Shown piece by piece: positions 37,595 through 46,201 of a stretch of 64,000 nt of DNA. The first letter of the stretch is position 1; the number at the start of each line of letters is the position of its first letter. The stretch is from Phycisphaerae bacterium (GTDB taxonomy: Bacteria > Planctomycetota > Phycisphaerae > UBA1845 > CAIVHJ01), in assembly GCA_022072405.1 (NCBI GenBank), contig JAJVHX010000001.1, positions 371,915 to 435,914 of the forward strand, written 5' to 3'. The position numbers and the translations under genes were made by a program. The notes beneath the pieces are model-generated. The model saw only the letters and a list, made by a program, of their open reading frames with translations. It did not search any database and was not told the DNA's origin.

Positions 37595-38065
37595 TTACTT
37601 AATCAAATTTTTCAGCTGATTGATTAACTTTTCCCCGGTAATATCAACGGCAACTACTTTTCCATTGGCATCGATCAGAAATGTCGCCGGGATCATGCTC
37701 ACGTTATAAAGTTTGGCGATCGGATTAATTTCCGCCGGACCTTGAACAGTAATATCCCAGGTAATTTTCTTGTCCGCGATAAACGATTTAACCAATTGTT
37801 CTTCAGAATCCAGGCTGACGCCGAGAACGACAAATTTTTTATCTTGACCAAATTGTTCCAGTGCCTGCTTGATGTGCGGCATTTGGGCAAGACAGGGACT
37901 GCACCAGGTGGCCCAGAAATCAAGCAGAACAACCTGACCACGATAATCCGAGAGCTTCCTGGTTGCTCCGTCCGTGGTGGTAAATGTAAAGTCCGGAGCC
38001 TGCTCGCCGGGATATACGCCTAGAAATTTTTCAATTTTCACGACCAACGGTTCATTCTCCCGCAC
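37595..38065 (-). CDS. TlpA/ResA-like thioredoxin domain, cut off from its upstream half
   Basis: 156 residues from a GTG at 38065. The domain is a complete thiol-disulfide oxidoreductase of the TlpA/ResA type: PGEQAPDFTFTTTDG, the redox motif WATWCSPC and the cis-proline region VSMIPATFLIDANGK. The same frame, without any further stop, continues upstream through 17 codons to a TGA at 38116-38114, which ends the gene at 38114-39121. No Shine-Dalgarno precedes the GTG, so I think the domain is really the C-terminal half of a single protein of about 508 residues and is expressed only by read-through, if at all. No signal peptide of its own. Confidence 0.65.
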   Translation of the reverse strand: MRENEPLVVKIEKFLGVYPGEQAPDFTFTTTDGATRKLSDYRGQVVLLDFWATWCSPCLAQMPHIKQALEQFGQDKKFVVLGVSLDSEEQLVKSFIADKKITWDITVQGPAEINPIAKLYNVSMIPATFLIDANGKVVAVDITGEKLINQLKNLIK

Positions 38066-38113
38066 GGGGAGTTGGACATCCAGTTGTTGCTGGATATCCC
38101 TGGGGCCGGGCCC

Positions 38114-39121
38114 TCACCCACCGCCGGTTTTTATCACATGTCGAAAGACATTCATGGTGTATTTACCGGGAGGTACACCGGTTATGGAATAGCGACCATC
38201 GGTATCTGTTACGCATCCATATTGATACTTCAAACCATCTTTTTCTGTTTCTAAAACCACTGCGGCATCAGCAATATTTGTATCATTCGGCCCTTTGATC
38301 AGGCCGCTCAATTGGTGCAGGGCTTTGAAATCATAATCAATTGTGGCCGATTGCCCCTCAGTGATATTGAACGGGATCGTCAGCCGATTAAATGAGAAAT
38401 TTCGGCTCGGTACGGATTGACTGATTTCCAAAGCCCATCTTCCTCCCATCGGCAGCGGGCCAATTGAAAATTCTCCATTCGCATTGGTCTCGGCAGTTAA
38501 TTGCATCCAGATCTGGGGGGTGGGAAAAATTAAATTTCGGTCGACGGCTGCAGACGGTTCTTTTTCCCAGGGTAGCCGATCTACGTTATTGAGAGTGATA
38601 TATTGATCTTCTGGCAGATGCAGCAGTTTTCCTTTAACAAAAGTGGGGGCATTCAATTGCACGATGAGAGGCTGATGAGTATTGGGTTGCTTGATCTGGG
38701 TAACGACAGCTATGCCGCGTGTCGGATGGACAACCAGCAAGTCAAAATTACCTTTCTTTAGTTTCGGAATACTGAATTGGCCTGCCTGATCTGTAACGGT
38801 TGAACCCGTTGAGCGATTTTTATTCTTTTTGAACAAGCCGAAGAAGCTGGAATCGTTGCCCCAATCATCCAGTACTACTTTGGTCGCACTGCTGTAACTG
38901 ATATAACCTTCACCGTGAGCTACCGCATATACACTGGCCCCGGCCACAACCTGTCCGGAGTGATCCTTCACGGTGCCGACCAATCCAATTACAGCTGGCT
39001 GAGTAGCCGCGACTTCCGCTGCTGGCTGAGTAACAGCTGGTGTGGAATCAACTTGGCTGACTCCGGAATGCGATGCGAAACTCGCGAATGAGAAGGCGGT
39101 TAGACTCAGTATCAATTCCAT
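38114..39121 (-). CDS. Carboxypeptidase-regulatory-like exported protein, truncated by in-frame TGA
   Basis: 335 residues. It starts with a signal-like segment (ELILSLTAFSFASFA) and contains at least two carboxypeptidase-regulatory-like beta-sandwich repeats: LVGTVKDHSGQVVAGASVYA near residue 50 and LSGLIKGPNDTNIADAAVVL with YSITGVPPGKYTMNVF near the end. Such domains are commonly fused to a TlpA thioredoxin in planctomycetes. Here a TGA (38116-38114) ends the frame right where the linker to the thioredoxin half should continue, and the downstream frame is the same. It reads as a nonsense mutation in a fused gene, a sequencing error, or a read-through site. Confidence 0.65.
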   Translation of the reverse strand: MELILSLTAFSFASFASHSGVSQVDSTPAVTQPAAEVAATQPAVIGLVGTVKDHSGQVVAGASVYAVAHGEGYISYSSATKVVLDDWGNDSSFFGLFKKNKNRSTGSTVTDQAGQFSIPKLKKGNFDLLVVHPTRGIAVVTQIKQPNTHQPLIVQLNAPTFVKGKLLHLPEDQYITLNNVDRLPWEKEPSAAVDRNLIFPTPQIWMQLTAETNANGEFSIGPLPMGGRWALEISQSVPSRNFSFNRLTIPFNITEGQSATIDYDFKALHQLSGLIKGPNDTNIADAAVVLETEKDGLKYQYGCVTDTDGRYSITGVPPGKYTMNVFRHVIKTGGG

Positions 39122-39269
39122 TATCCACCCCCAGGTTAAATACTGTGTAACTGCGCATCATGATACCCAGTAATTCATAACCTTGTGGAGTTAAATTCGA
39201 TTCAGAAATAAAGCCATGGGTATTCACATACTTCTCATATGCAAGTAATAAATTTAATTATAATTCATA

Positions 39270-39297
39270 TTGACATAAAAAATCAATTAATTAAGAT
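39270..39297 (+). promoter_or_regulatory. Candidate glnA promoter
   Basis: A perfect -35 TTGACA (39270-39275) followed after 16 bases by TAAGAT (39292-39297; 4 of 6) in a very AT-rich gap, about 42 bases before the glutamine synthetase ATG. Confidence 0.5.
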
Positions 39298-39339
39298 AAA
39301 TTCTGATGTAGTTAAACTAATATTGTCGAGGAACTATTA

Positions 39340-40782
39340 ATGTCACCGACTGATATCCGTGATTTTCTCTGCATACCGTATGATCAACTGGAAGAGATGA
39401 ACCTGCAGGTCAAACAGGAACGACTGGACCGGGTATCTGCCGGTGAACTGGAAGAACGTCGTCGTCATTACCTCGCAGAGGAGAAGCGAATCAAGGCGAT
39501 CACCGTCTGCTTTACAGACCTTGAAGGTCGCTTTCACATGATTGATTATGACAAAAAGCATCTACTCAAGGCCGGCGATAATCTGACCTTTGACGGTTCA
39601 TCGATCCGAGGTTTTACCGTTCAGAAGGAATCGGACCTGATCCTGCATCTGGATTGGGGCGCCTTCTGGTGGCTGCCGAGTGATGTGTTCGGGCCGGGCA
39701 AGGTGATTCTGTTTGCCGAAGTTTATGACCGTGACGGAACACCCTATCACGCTGATTTTCGATCACAATTGAAGCATTATTGCGCTGCGCTTTTTGAGAG
39801 GCATCAGCAGGTGGCTCACGTGGCCGCCGAGATTGAGGGCTTTCTATTTCGTGGGCGTGATGCGGAACGCCGCTTTTTTGAAACACCCCATTTCGAATTT
39901 ATCTCGACCGGTGGTTATTATCACTCACTTCCACAGGATCCCCTTCGGCAATTCATTGATCGGGCGGCTGAAGCGCAGCGAGCGATGGGGTTTGAAAATG
40001 ACAAGGATCACCCGGAAGTGGCTCCTTCGCAGTTCGAGATGAATTTTTCGTTCAGTGATGCCCTGATAATTGCGGATGAAATTCAGCTTTACAAACTGGT
40101 CTGCCGCCAGGTCGCTCAGAGTCTGGATATGACAGCCAGTTTTCTACCCAAACCAGTCGTGGGCATTAATGGCAGCGGCATGCACACCAACATCTCCATC
40201 AGTCGTCGTGGCGAGAATCTGTTTTATGACAACACGGGTGAGGATGGGTTGTCGCGCGACGGCTGGGAGTTCATTGAGCGCATTCTGTATAGTGCGAATG
40301 ATATTTGCCTGATACTGAATTCCAGTGTGAATTCTTATCGTCGGCTTGATCCCCATTATGAAGCCCCCAATCAAATAAAGGTATCAGCAGTGAATCGCGG
40401 GGCCATGATTCGCATTCCTTTGGCCAATAAACGCTCTGCCCGTATTGAGGTTCGCTCGGTCGCGCCGGATGCCAATCCCTATCTGTTGATCTATACCTTG
40501 CTGAAAACCGGTCTGGAAGGCCCGATTTCCACCAGCGACGATAGCGATGCCAAGCGGCCTCGTACGCGTTTTCTACATTCGAATATTCACGATGCCATCC
40601 GATCATTCCGCGGTAGTGAAGTGGTGCATCAGTTTTTGGGTGAACAGGCTCAGAGTAAATTTGCGGAACTCAAGCAGGCAAGTGCCGATCGCTGCCCCAA
40701 GGAATTAGGCTCACTGGTTAAAATCCAGGAAATAATGTTTCATCACGAAGTAACCAATCAATATCTGTGGAGTAAATTTTAG
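39340..40782 (+). CDS. glnA: Glutamine synthetase, class I
   Basis: 480 residues. It joins ammonia to glutamate using ATP and acts in the cytosol. The class I motifs are FDGSSIRGF (beta-grasp), the metal ligands in VAAEIEGFLF, the nucleotide loop NGSGMHTNIS, and NSYRRLDPHYEAPNQI with IEVRSVAPDANPYL. The Asn after NGSGMHT is as in Bacillus-type GSI-alpha (GMHCN). I do not see the NLYDLPPE adenylylation tyrosine of enteric GSI-beta, so it is not expected to be controlled by GlnE. GAGGAA lies 7 bases before the ATG. It is monocistronic. Because the sequence diverges from well-studied enzymes, a related gamma-glutamyl ligase cannot be fully ruled out. Confidence 0.85.
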   Translation: MSPTDIRDFLCIPYDQLEEMNLQVKQERLDRVSAGELEERRRHYLAEEKRIKAITVCFTDLEGRFHMIDYDKKHLLKAGDNLTFDGSSIRGFTVQKESDLILHLDWGAFWWLPSDVFGPGKVILFAEVYDRDGTPYHADFRSQLKHYCAALFERHQQVAHVAAEIEGFLFRGRDAERRFFETPHFEFISTGGYYHSLPQDPLRQFIDRAAEAQRAMGFENDKDHPEVAPSQFEMNFSFSDALIIADEIQLYKLVCRQVAQSLDMTASFLPKPVVGINGSGMHTNISISRRGENLFYDNTGEDGLSRDGWEFIERILYSANDICLILNSSVNSYRRLDPHYEAPNQIKVSAVNRGAMIRIPLANKRSARIEVRSVAPDANPYLLIYTLLKTGLEGPISTSDDSDAKRPRTRFLHSNIHDAIRSFRGSEVVHQFLGEQAQSKFAELKQASADRCPKELGSLVKIQEIMFHHEVTNQYLWSKF

Positions 40783-40920
40783 CCGGCGGTTAGTCCACCT
40801 GCTTCTTCGAGGCAAAAACGAACATCGGTTACTGTATGACTTGGTTGTATATTGATCCGGCGCTGACATACTGCAAAATGCTTGGTTCTGAATAGGGATG
40901 CCAATGGTCACTTATTATGA

Positions 40921-41355
40921 TTAATCAGCATTTTCCAACCTTCGCAATGCTTCACGTTTACGAATGGTGCGAATAGTGGCGAGGGCTTGAAGTTGCTTTC
41001 GACGAGGCTTGGACTTTTCCTTTTCCCAGTTGTAAATGGTTAATCCGGAGACACCTAATAAGCGGCCATAATCAGCTGCGGATAGACCCAAGCGATCACG
41101 ATGAGCTTTTACCCATTTGGCAGAATAGCGCACATTTGACGAATCAGAATCATCCGACGCATCGACCTGGCGTTTTCCGGAGCGGCTTTCCAGTTGATTA
41201 ATTCGACGAACAAGCTGTTGCTGGAGACGCCGTAATTCTGCCAGATGCCGGCGATGTTGAGTGCTGAGTCGCTTAACAGCGATGATATTCTGTCGCACTT
41301 CCTTCCGGGCCAGACGGCGAATTTCTTCTTTGAATACTTTGGCGAGATTAGCCAT
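40921..41355 (-). CDS. Helix-turn-helix protein with basic coiled-coil N terminus
   Basis: 144 residues from the ATG at 41355 (GGAGC upstream; the longer frame is unsupported). The first 75 residues are a strongly basic helical segment (LARKEVRQNIIAVKRLSTQH, LRRLQQQLVRRINQLE), suited to dimerisation and nucleic-acid contact. The C-terminal part is an XRE-type helix-turn-helix: HRDRLGLSAADYGRLLGVSG followed by LTIYNWEKEKSKPRRKQL. It is probably a DNA-binding regulator; its target is unknown. It converges on glnA with 138 bases between and lies 98 bases downstream of the beta-CASP RNase gene on the same strand. Confidence 0.75.
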   Translation of the reverse strand: MANLAKVFKEEIRRLARKEVRQNIIAVKRLSTQHRRHLAELRRLQQQLVRRINQLESRSGKRQVDASDDSDSSNVRYSAKWVKAHRDRLGLSAADYGRLLGVSGLTIYNWEKEKSKPRRKQLQALATIRTIRKREALRRLENAD

Positions 41356-41453
41356 TATATAAAGCTCCATGACAGAATAGATTGAAACTATCAATTTACA
41401 AACAGGGTATTATAGTCTGCTAACAGACGGTTGAAAATACGTTTGGTGAATAA

Positions 41454-42848
41454 TTAGATGGCAGCGCGTAAATCCCGTTCGGCAATTTTTACTTGCCAGA
41501 AGCCGACTTCACGGGCTTTACCAGCCAACGTGTTGGCTGGCATCAATTCACCATGGACCAGAAAGAGGGTTTCAGTGTGACTGGCACAAGGTGCTAAGTA
41601 TTTTAACAGATCAGCCTGATCGGCATGTCCGCTGAAACCATGTAACTGAATAATTTCCGCATTAACCTGGAAAGTCTCATTAAAGAGTGAGATGGTCTTG
41701 GCACCGTCAGCAAGTTTGCGCCCCAGTGTATTGACTGCCTGATACCCAGCCAGGAGTAGTGTGTTCTTTGGATTTTCAATATTATTCTTAATATGATGAC
41801 GGATGCGACCGGCTTCACACATTCCACTAGCGGCAATAATTATACAGGGATCGCGACGATCATTTAATGTCTTGCTCTCTTCAACATGTTCAATAAAAGT
41901 ACCACCGCTGGTATTGAACAATCCGCCGGTATGCTTGATCAGATCCAAAGCCTGGGCATCATAGCAATCGGGATGCATTCGAAAAATTTCACTTGCTTGC
42001 GTTGCCAGGGGACCATCAACAAAGATCGGCATGCCGGGGAGATCGCCACGGCTCATCGCTTCCTGTAGAAAATATACCAGAGTCTGAGTACGACCAACGG
42101 AGAAGGCGGGTGTAATCACCTTGCCGCCGCGATTCCAGGTTCGTTTTACCGTGCTGACCAATTCTTCCTGGGCATGATCAACTGACTCGGTTATTTGATG
42201 GCCGTAAGTCGATTCACATATCACCGTGCGTGCGAGGGGGAATGGTGCGGGATCCCGCAAGATAGGCTTATTGGGGCGACCAACGTCGCCGGTAAAATAC
42301 AAAGTATCAGCATGCCCTTCCTGCTCCCATTCCAGAAAAATCCCGGCCGAACCCAACATGTGACCTGCTTCAACAAAGCGTGCATGAATCCCCTGCAGAA
42401 CACTGAAGGTTCGATCGTAAGAGATTCCCTGCATCAGGCGTATCACCTGACGTGCATCCTCCTCCGTGTAGAGCGCTTCCACGGGGGGCAGATGGTTCTT
42501 GGCCCGTTTCTTATTGACATACTTAATATCTTCCTGCTGGATATGTGCGGAATCCATCAGCATGAGTGAACATAAATCGCGCGTAGCCGGTGTGCAGAAG
42601 ATCGGCCCATCAAAGCCATCGTGGACCAGTTTCGGTAATCGGCCGGTGTGATCGATATGCGCATGCGATAGTACAACTGCCTCAATTTTGGAGGGCGCCA
42701 TAGGCCAGCTGCGATTCTTGGTTTCTGACTCGGCGCGACGTCCCTGAAATAGCCCACAATCCAGTGCGATCCAGTGATTCTGCACATTGAGCATGTGCAT
42801 GGAGCCGGTGACTTCACCCGCCGCGCCATGAAACAATAATTCAGCCAT
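41454..42848 (-). CDS. Metallo-beta-lactamase / beta-CASP RNase
   Basis: 464 residues. The MBL zinc motif SHAHIDHTGRLP, then H in VEAGHMLGSAG, D in YFTGDVGRP, and the beta-CASP and late motifs (AFSVGRTQTLVY, IIAASGMCEAGRIRHH, HGFSGHADQADLL) place it in the RNase J/CPSF-73-like RNA-processing group (YsgA/RNase-type exonucleases). In bacteria such enzymes cut or trim RNA; direct physiological role here is unknown. AGGAGG lies 8 bases before the ATG. A terminator for the preceding gene lies between it and the mini-lipoprotein, so it has its own promoter. Confidence 0.9.
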   Translation of the reverse strand: MAELLFHGAAGEVTGSMHMLNVQNHWIALDCGLFQGRRAESETKNRSWPMAPSKIEAVVLSHAHIDHTGRLPKLVHDGFDGPIFCTPATRDLCSLMLMDSAHIQQEDIKYVNKKRAKNHLPPVEALYTEEDARQVIRLMQGISYDRTFSVLQGIHARFVEAGHMLGSAGIFLEWEQEGHADTLYFTGDVGRPNKPILRDPAPFPLARTVICESTYGHQITESVDHAQEELVSTVKRTWNRGGKVITPAFSVGRTQTLVYFLQEAMSRGDLPGMPIFVDGPLATQASEIFRMHPDCYDAQALDLIKHTGGLFNTSGGTFIEHVEESKTLNDRRDPCIIIAASGMCEAGRIRHHIKNNIENPKNTLLLAGYQAVNTLGRKLADGAKTISLFNETFQVNAEIIQLHGFSGHADQADLLKYLAPCASHTETLFLVHGELMPANTLAGKAREVGFWQVKIAERDLRAAI

Positions 42849-42914
42849 ATTTCCAGCCTCCTGAATTCATCCTATGAGCATTATTCCTGTATATCAAGCA
42901 TTCAATTTTATGAA

Positions 42915-42947
42915 TAAAAAAACCGTTCATTGCCTGGAATGAACGGT
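42915..42947 (-). terminator. Rho-independent terminator after the mini-lipoprotein
   Basis: ACCGTTCATT (42922-42931) pairs perfectly with AATGAACGGT (42938-42947) around a 6-base loop. On the minus strand it runs into seven T. It ends the transcript of the small gene at 42990. Confidence 0.9.
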
Positions 42948-42989
42948 CAATAAATGATTCAGTGATTCGATTGTATTGGAAAACGTGGT

Positions 42990-43196
42990 TTAATCATCCC
43001 AGCAGACAAACCAGACACATTCATGGTCATCGCCGAAATGAACATCGACCGAGAAGCCATCGTCATCCCACTCATCGAAGATATCTTCGATATCCTCTGC
43101 GACATCTTCCCAATCATCACAACCTGCCAGCGGTAAAACCAGTCCTGATATCAACATTATGCTGCTAAGCCAGTTCCATACCCGACGTCTAGACAT
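42990..43196 (-). CDS. Very acidic mini-lipoprotein
   Basis: 68 residues from the ATG at 43196 with an excellent GGGAGGAG 7 bases upstream. The signal peptide RRRVWNWLSSIMLISGLVLP ends in the lipobox LAGC, leaving a mature part of only about 43 residues that is crowded with Asp and Glu (DWEDVAEDIEDIFDEWDDDG) and ends in VWFVCWDD. It has its own terminator and two DNA dyads upstream, so it is an independently regulated gene. Function unknown; metal or cationic-peptide binding would fit the charge. Confidence 0.7.
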   Translation of the reverse strand: MSRRRVWNWLSSIMLISGLVLPLAGCDDWEDVAEDIEDIFDEWDDDGFSVDVHFGDDHECVWFVCWDD

Positions 43197-43220
43197 GTTA
43201 TATCTCCTCCCGGAATTCAA

Positions 43221-43240
43221 CTGATCATACAGATGATCAG
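43221..43240. promoter_or_regulatory. Dyad operator-like site 1
   Basis: CTGATCAT (43221-43228) and ATGATCAG (43233-43240) form a perfect 8-bp inverted repeat with a 4-base centre, in the leader of the mini-lipoprotein gene, 24 bases before its ATG. Confidence 0.5.
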
Positions 43241-43270
43241 CGGCGACGAGGCTTATTTGACTATTGTTAA

Positions 43271-43288
43271 ATATACATCAGTGTATAT
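43271..43288. promoter_or_regulatory. Dyad operator-like site 2 inside a candidate promoter
   Basis: ATATACA (43271-43277) and TGTATAT (43282-43288) form a perfect 7-bp inverted repeat. On the minus strand it overlaps the -35 and spacer of a possible promoter, TTGATA-N17-AACAAT (43291-43263), for the mini-lipoprotein. A repressor bound there would block RNA polymerase. The rest of the gap up to 43444 shows no gene. Confidence 0.45.
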
Positions 43289-43444
43289 CAATAGGCAAAA
43301 AAATTATGCTATACTGGTGATAAGCCACCCGTCACCTGGAATTAATTTACGCTTGCAACATCGACACATAGTGGATTTGACAACGAGTCAGGCCACGGGG
43401 TTCCAGGAAATTCAATCCCAACTACTGCATTGAGTTGAGATGGA

Positions 43445-43816
43445 TTAATCCTTATCTGGAGGGGTTATCGCAGCCATTGCAGTCGCAATGGAGTCATGCA
43501 CTTCAAACAGTGTGTCCAGACGACTAAGGCGGATGGTGGGGCGATTGTGTTTACTGAGACCGACCAGAACCATGCGTTTACCTTCATCCTGCAGTTTCTT
43601 CAGCATTTTGACCAGTGCACCAAGGATCAGGCTGGAGATTAGCTCTATGCCGGTCAGATCAACAATGACCGTGTGTTTCGCATTGGACATGGCTTGAACA
43701 CCGACCTGCCGTTGTATTTTTTCCATGGTCATGTAATCGATCTTTCCACAGATCGGACGGACCAGCAATGCGTGCTTGAGGGGTTCGATGATAATGGTAT
43801 CTGCAGTTTGCATCAT
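43445..43816 (-). CDS. STAS-domain protein (anti-sigma-factor antagonist type)
   Basis: 123 residues, one STAS domain: ALLVRPICGKIDYMTMEKI, the strand TVIVDLTGIELISSLILGAL and RMVLVGLSKHNRPTIRL. The serine pair in LISSLILG sits where SpoIIAA and RsbV are phosphorylated, so a partner-switching role with a GHKL anti-sigma kinase is expected. No such kinase gene is adjacent. It differs clearly from the STAS protein at the left edge. It is flanked by the pyrC stop-side gene on the right and a 250-base gap on the left. Confidence 0.85.
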   Translation of the reverse strand: MMQTADTIIIEPLKHALLVRPICGKIDYMTMEKIQRQVGVQAMSNAKHTVIVDLTGIELISSLILGALVKMLKKLQDEGKRMVLVGLSKHNRPTIRLSRLDTLFEVHDSIATAMAAITPPDKD

Positions 43817-43881
43817 TGTGCTCGATTATGATTGCCAGAAAAATGAATAATAACCTGTAACTTTGGTGAAATGAGTGGGTT

Positions 43882-45186
43882 TCAGTTCTGGGTCAATAAA
43901 TGCTGATAATGTGGATCAAGATACACCCATTGACCCGCCACAATTGTGGCTACTGTTTTACCGCGTACTGGCCAGCCATTAAAGGGGCAATTACGTGATT
44001 TGGAAAAAAACTGATTGACGTCTATGGTCCACTCGAGATCAGGATCGATAATGGTGATATCTGCCGGCGCACCGCGCTGCAATGTTCCGCCGGGAATTCG
44101 AAATATTCGAGCCGGGTTCGTACTCATTAGTTCGATGAGCCGGTACCAGCTGATATGGCTGGGAGTGATCAGGGCTTTGATGAAAGTCGCCAGCGCTGTT
44201 TCCAAGCCGATAATACCAGCCGGAGCTTCCACAAATCCACGACCTTTCTCCGCCGACGTATGGGGGGCATGGTCGGTGACCAGCATTTCGATGGTGCCAT
44301 CAATTATCCCTGCGATACAGGCATCGATATCGGCTCGGGGGCGAAGTGGGGGGTGCATCTTGTAATTTGGATCCAGTCCACGGCAATCTTCGTCGGATAG
44401 CAACAGATGGTGAGGACAGACTTCAGTCGTTATCGGCCATCCTTCCGCCCGTGCCTGTCGCACCATGTTGACAGCACCCGCCGTGGAAACATGACTGACG
44501 TGGTATCGACCCTTAACAGATTTGGCTAACCGGAGATCGCGTTCGATCATATCTTCTTCTGCTAAATGACTCATTCCGGGTACGCCCAGATCTCGGGAGA
44601 CCCGACCGTCATGCATTACACCTTTAGGTTGTTGATGAAATTCACAATGCTGAGTAGCCAGCGCGTTGATGGATTTCATCTTTTCAAACGCTTGACGCAT
44701 GATCTTTTCATCCTGCACGCCATCGCCATCATCAGTAAAACCTATAGCTCCTGCACTCTGCATGGCGGCGTAATCACCGGGAATTTCGCCTTTTCTTCCA
44801 AGTGTAATGCAACCCAAAGGGTAAACTCTGCAGTGGGCCCGCTGAGCGGCTTGCTGAACCAGCCACTCAATTTGCTCGGCACTGTCTAATGCAGGCAAGG
44901 TATTCGGCATGCATCCGACTGCAGTAAAGCCACCAGTAATTGCAGCTTTGGTTCCGGAGTCGATATCTTCCTTATGCGTCTGTCCCGGTTCACGCAGGTG
45001 AACATGGAGATCGATAAGCCCCGGTGAAACAATAAGGTTAGACGCCTCGAATTTCAGTCGGATTGGTGTCAGCAGGGAATCTACAATCTGACCATTATTG
45101 ATATATAAATCACCATTCTCATCGATCCTACGGCTGGGATCGATGATGTGGCCATTGCAGATAGAAAGACTCTTGAGTGTGCTCAT
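43882..45186 (-). CDS. pyrC: Dihydroorotase (class I)
   Basis: 434 residues. It cyclises carbamoyl-aspartate to dihydroorotate in pyrimidine synthesis. The zinc motif DLHVHLREPGQTHKEDIDSG with CMPNTLPALD, the central TQHCEF and THVSTAGAV-like HVSHVSTAGAVNMV, VCPHHLLLSDEDC and VTDHAPHTSAEKGRGF are all present, which argues for an active enzyme and not the inactive PyrC-like partner found beside some PyrB proteins. No other pyrimidine gene is adjacent. The start is ATG 45186; no strong Shine-Dalgarno is visible. Confidence 0.93.
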   Translation of the reverse strand: MSTLKSLSICNGHIIDPSRRIDENGDLYINNGQIVDSLLTPIRLKFEASNLIVSPGLIDLHVHLREPGQTHKEDIDSGTKAAITGGFTAVGCMPNTLPALDSAEQIEWLVQQAAQRAHCRVYPLGCITLGRKGEIPGDYAAMQSAGAIGFTDDGDGVQDEKIMRQAFEKMKSINALATQHCEFHQQPKGVMHDGRVSRDLGVPGMSHLAEEDMIERDLRLAKSVKGRYHVSHVSTAGAVNMVRQARAEGWPITTEVCPHHLLLSDEDCRGLDPNYKMHPPLRPRADIDACIAGIIDGTIEMLVTDHAPHTSAEKGRGFVEAPAGIIGLETALATFIKALITPSHISWYRLIELMSTNPARIFRIPGGTLQRGAPADITIIDPDLEWTIDVNQFFSKSRNCPFNGWPVRGKTVATIVAGQWVYLDPHYQHLLTQN

Positions 45187-45384
45187 AAAACCGTAAACAT
45201 AGCGATATTCAGATATAATGCCAGTTCAGTAATGAACAAGATCGAATTAATTCCAGTGTCAAAAACTCATACTCTGCTTAGTTATTGTAATATTCTGCGA
45301 ATTAAAGGCTTATGGTTCATTCTGATTTCATGACAGCCTGTGACAGAATATTTGGATATTTTTTGTGTTTGATGAAATTTCTCA

Positions 45385-45414
45385 TTAGCATGCCATGTAA
45401 GTGCAAGCTATAAT
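45385..45414 (+). promoter_or_regulatory. Candidate promoter for the DUF2617 gene
   Basis: A perfect -10 TATAAT (45409-45414) preceded by TTAGCA (45385-45390; 4 of 6 to TTGACA) with an 18-base spacer, about 55 bases before the ATG at 45469. Confidence 0.45.
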
Positions 45415-45468
45415 CGCGTCGAGACGGCAGACTTCCCGTTATAACTACAGTAGATAGAAAGTCATTTT

Positions 45469-46053
45469 ATGAAGAATAAAGTTGATTTAGGTGCAGTGCC
45501 CCAAAAAGTAGATGACCTGCACTTTTTCCTCTATCATCGTGCGCTACATCCTGAGTTATTCAATATCCACGAAGTCCGACACCTCCGTCAGAAGCGCTAT
45601 TCCGCTGAAATCTGGGTGATTGGTCTGTCGCACATGGTCATGGTGCAAACGAATAACCAGGTGGTTACGGAATTGACCGGTATTGAGAGTGATCTTCTAC
45701 CTAAGAATGGCGTGGTCACGCGGTTTCGATTCCGTGGCGAAAAAGATCATCTGTACAGCTTTGACAATGGCATTCAACATATCATGTCCAGCCAGGTTGA
45801 GCGAATGACGCCCAATCTTTTCGTTGCTTCGCATCGTGACTTGATGCGTCATGGTCAGAAACGGGGAATTTTAGCAACCTTCCCGGATTGGTCTAACAGC
45901 GAGCTGGTTCCATTTACTTTTATTGACTATGAAGCACGTGAGAACGAATTACATATCCATGCCTTCCATGCTTTCCCCGATGAGCTGACCCTGTTAAAAA
46001 CGCAATCGATCGTTGAACTGGGGCCACGGAGTTCCGGGGTCTTGCGCGGCTAA
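45469..46053 (+). CDS. DUF2617 family protein
   Basis: 194 residues, cytoplasmic, no membrane segment. The string FFLYHRALHPELFNIHEVRH near the start and the later VVTELTG and FRFRGEKDHLYSF resemble the DUF2617 proteins common in planctomycetes (LYxRxLHPELFxI). Function of the family is unknown to me. A C-terminal beta-rich extension (FTFIDYEARENELHIHAFHA) distinguishes it. It has its own candidate promoter. Assignment is from memory of the family pattern. Confidence 0.6.
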   Translation: MKNKVDLGAVPQKVDDLHFFLYHRALHPELFNIHEVRHLRQKRYSAEIWVIGLSHMVMVQTNNQVVTELTGIESDLLPKNGVVTRFRFRGEKDHLYSFDNGIQHIMSSQVERMTPNLFVASHRDLMRHGQKRGILATFPDWSNSELVPFTFIDYEARENELHIHAFHAFPDELTLLKTQSIVELGPRSSGVLRG

Positions 46054-46201
46054 TCACTACATAACCTCTCCTGTTACTTAACTGTAACTGGTTACCTTCT
46101 GATTAGTTAGAGAACAAATCAAGGGGTAACTTTGTTACGTCCGATATTAATTATTGAGCCAGAATGAGGGACTTGGCATCATCGCAGGTGGAGGTTGAGT
46201 T

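Noticed and set aside
38114..38116. TGA as a selenocysteine codon
   Set aside because: The position is a Gly/Pro linker, the thioredoxin motif WCSPC is intact, and the downstream hairpin lacks the loop features of a bacterial SECIS element.
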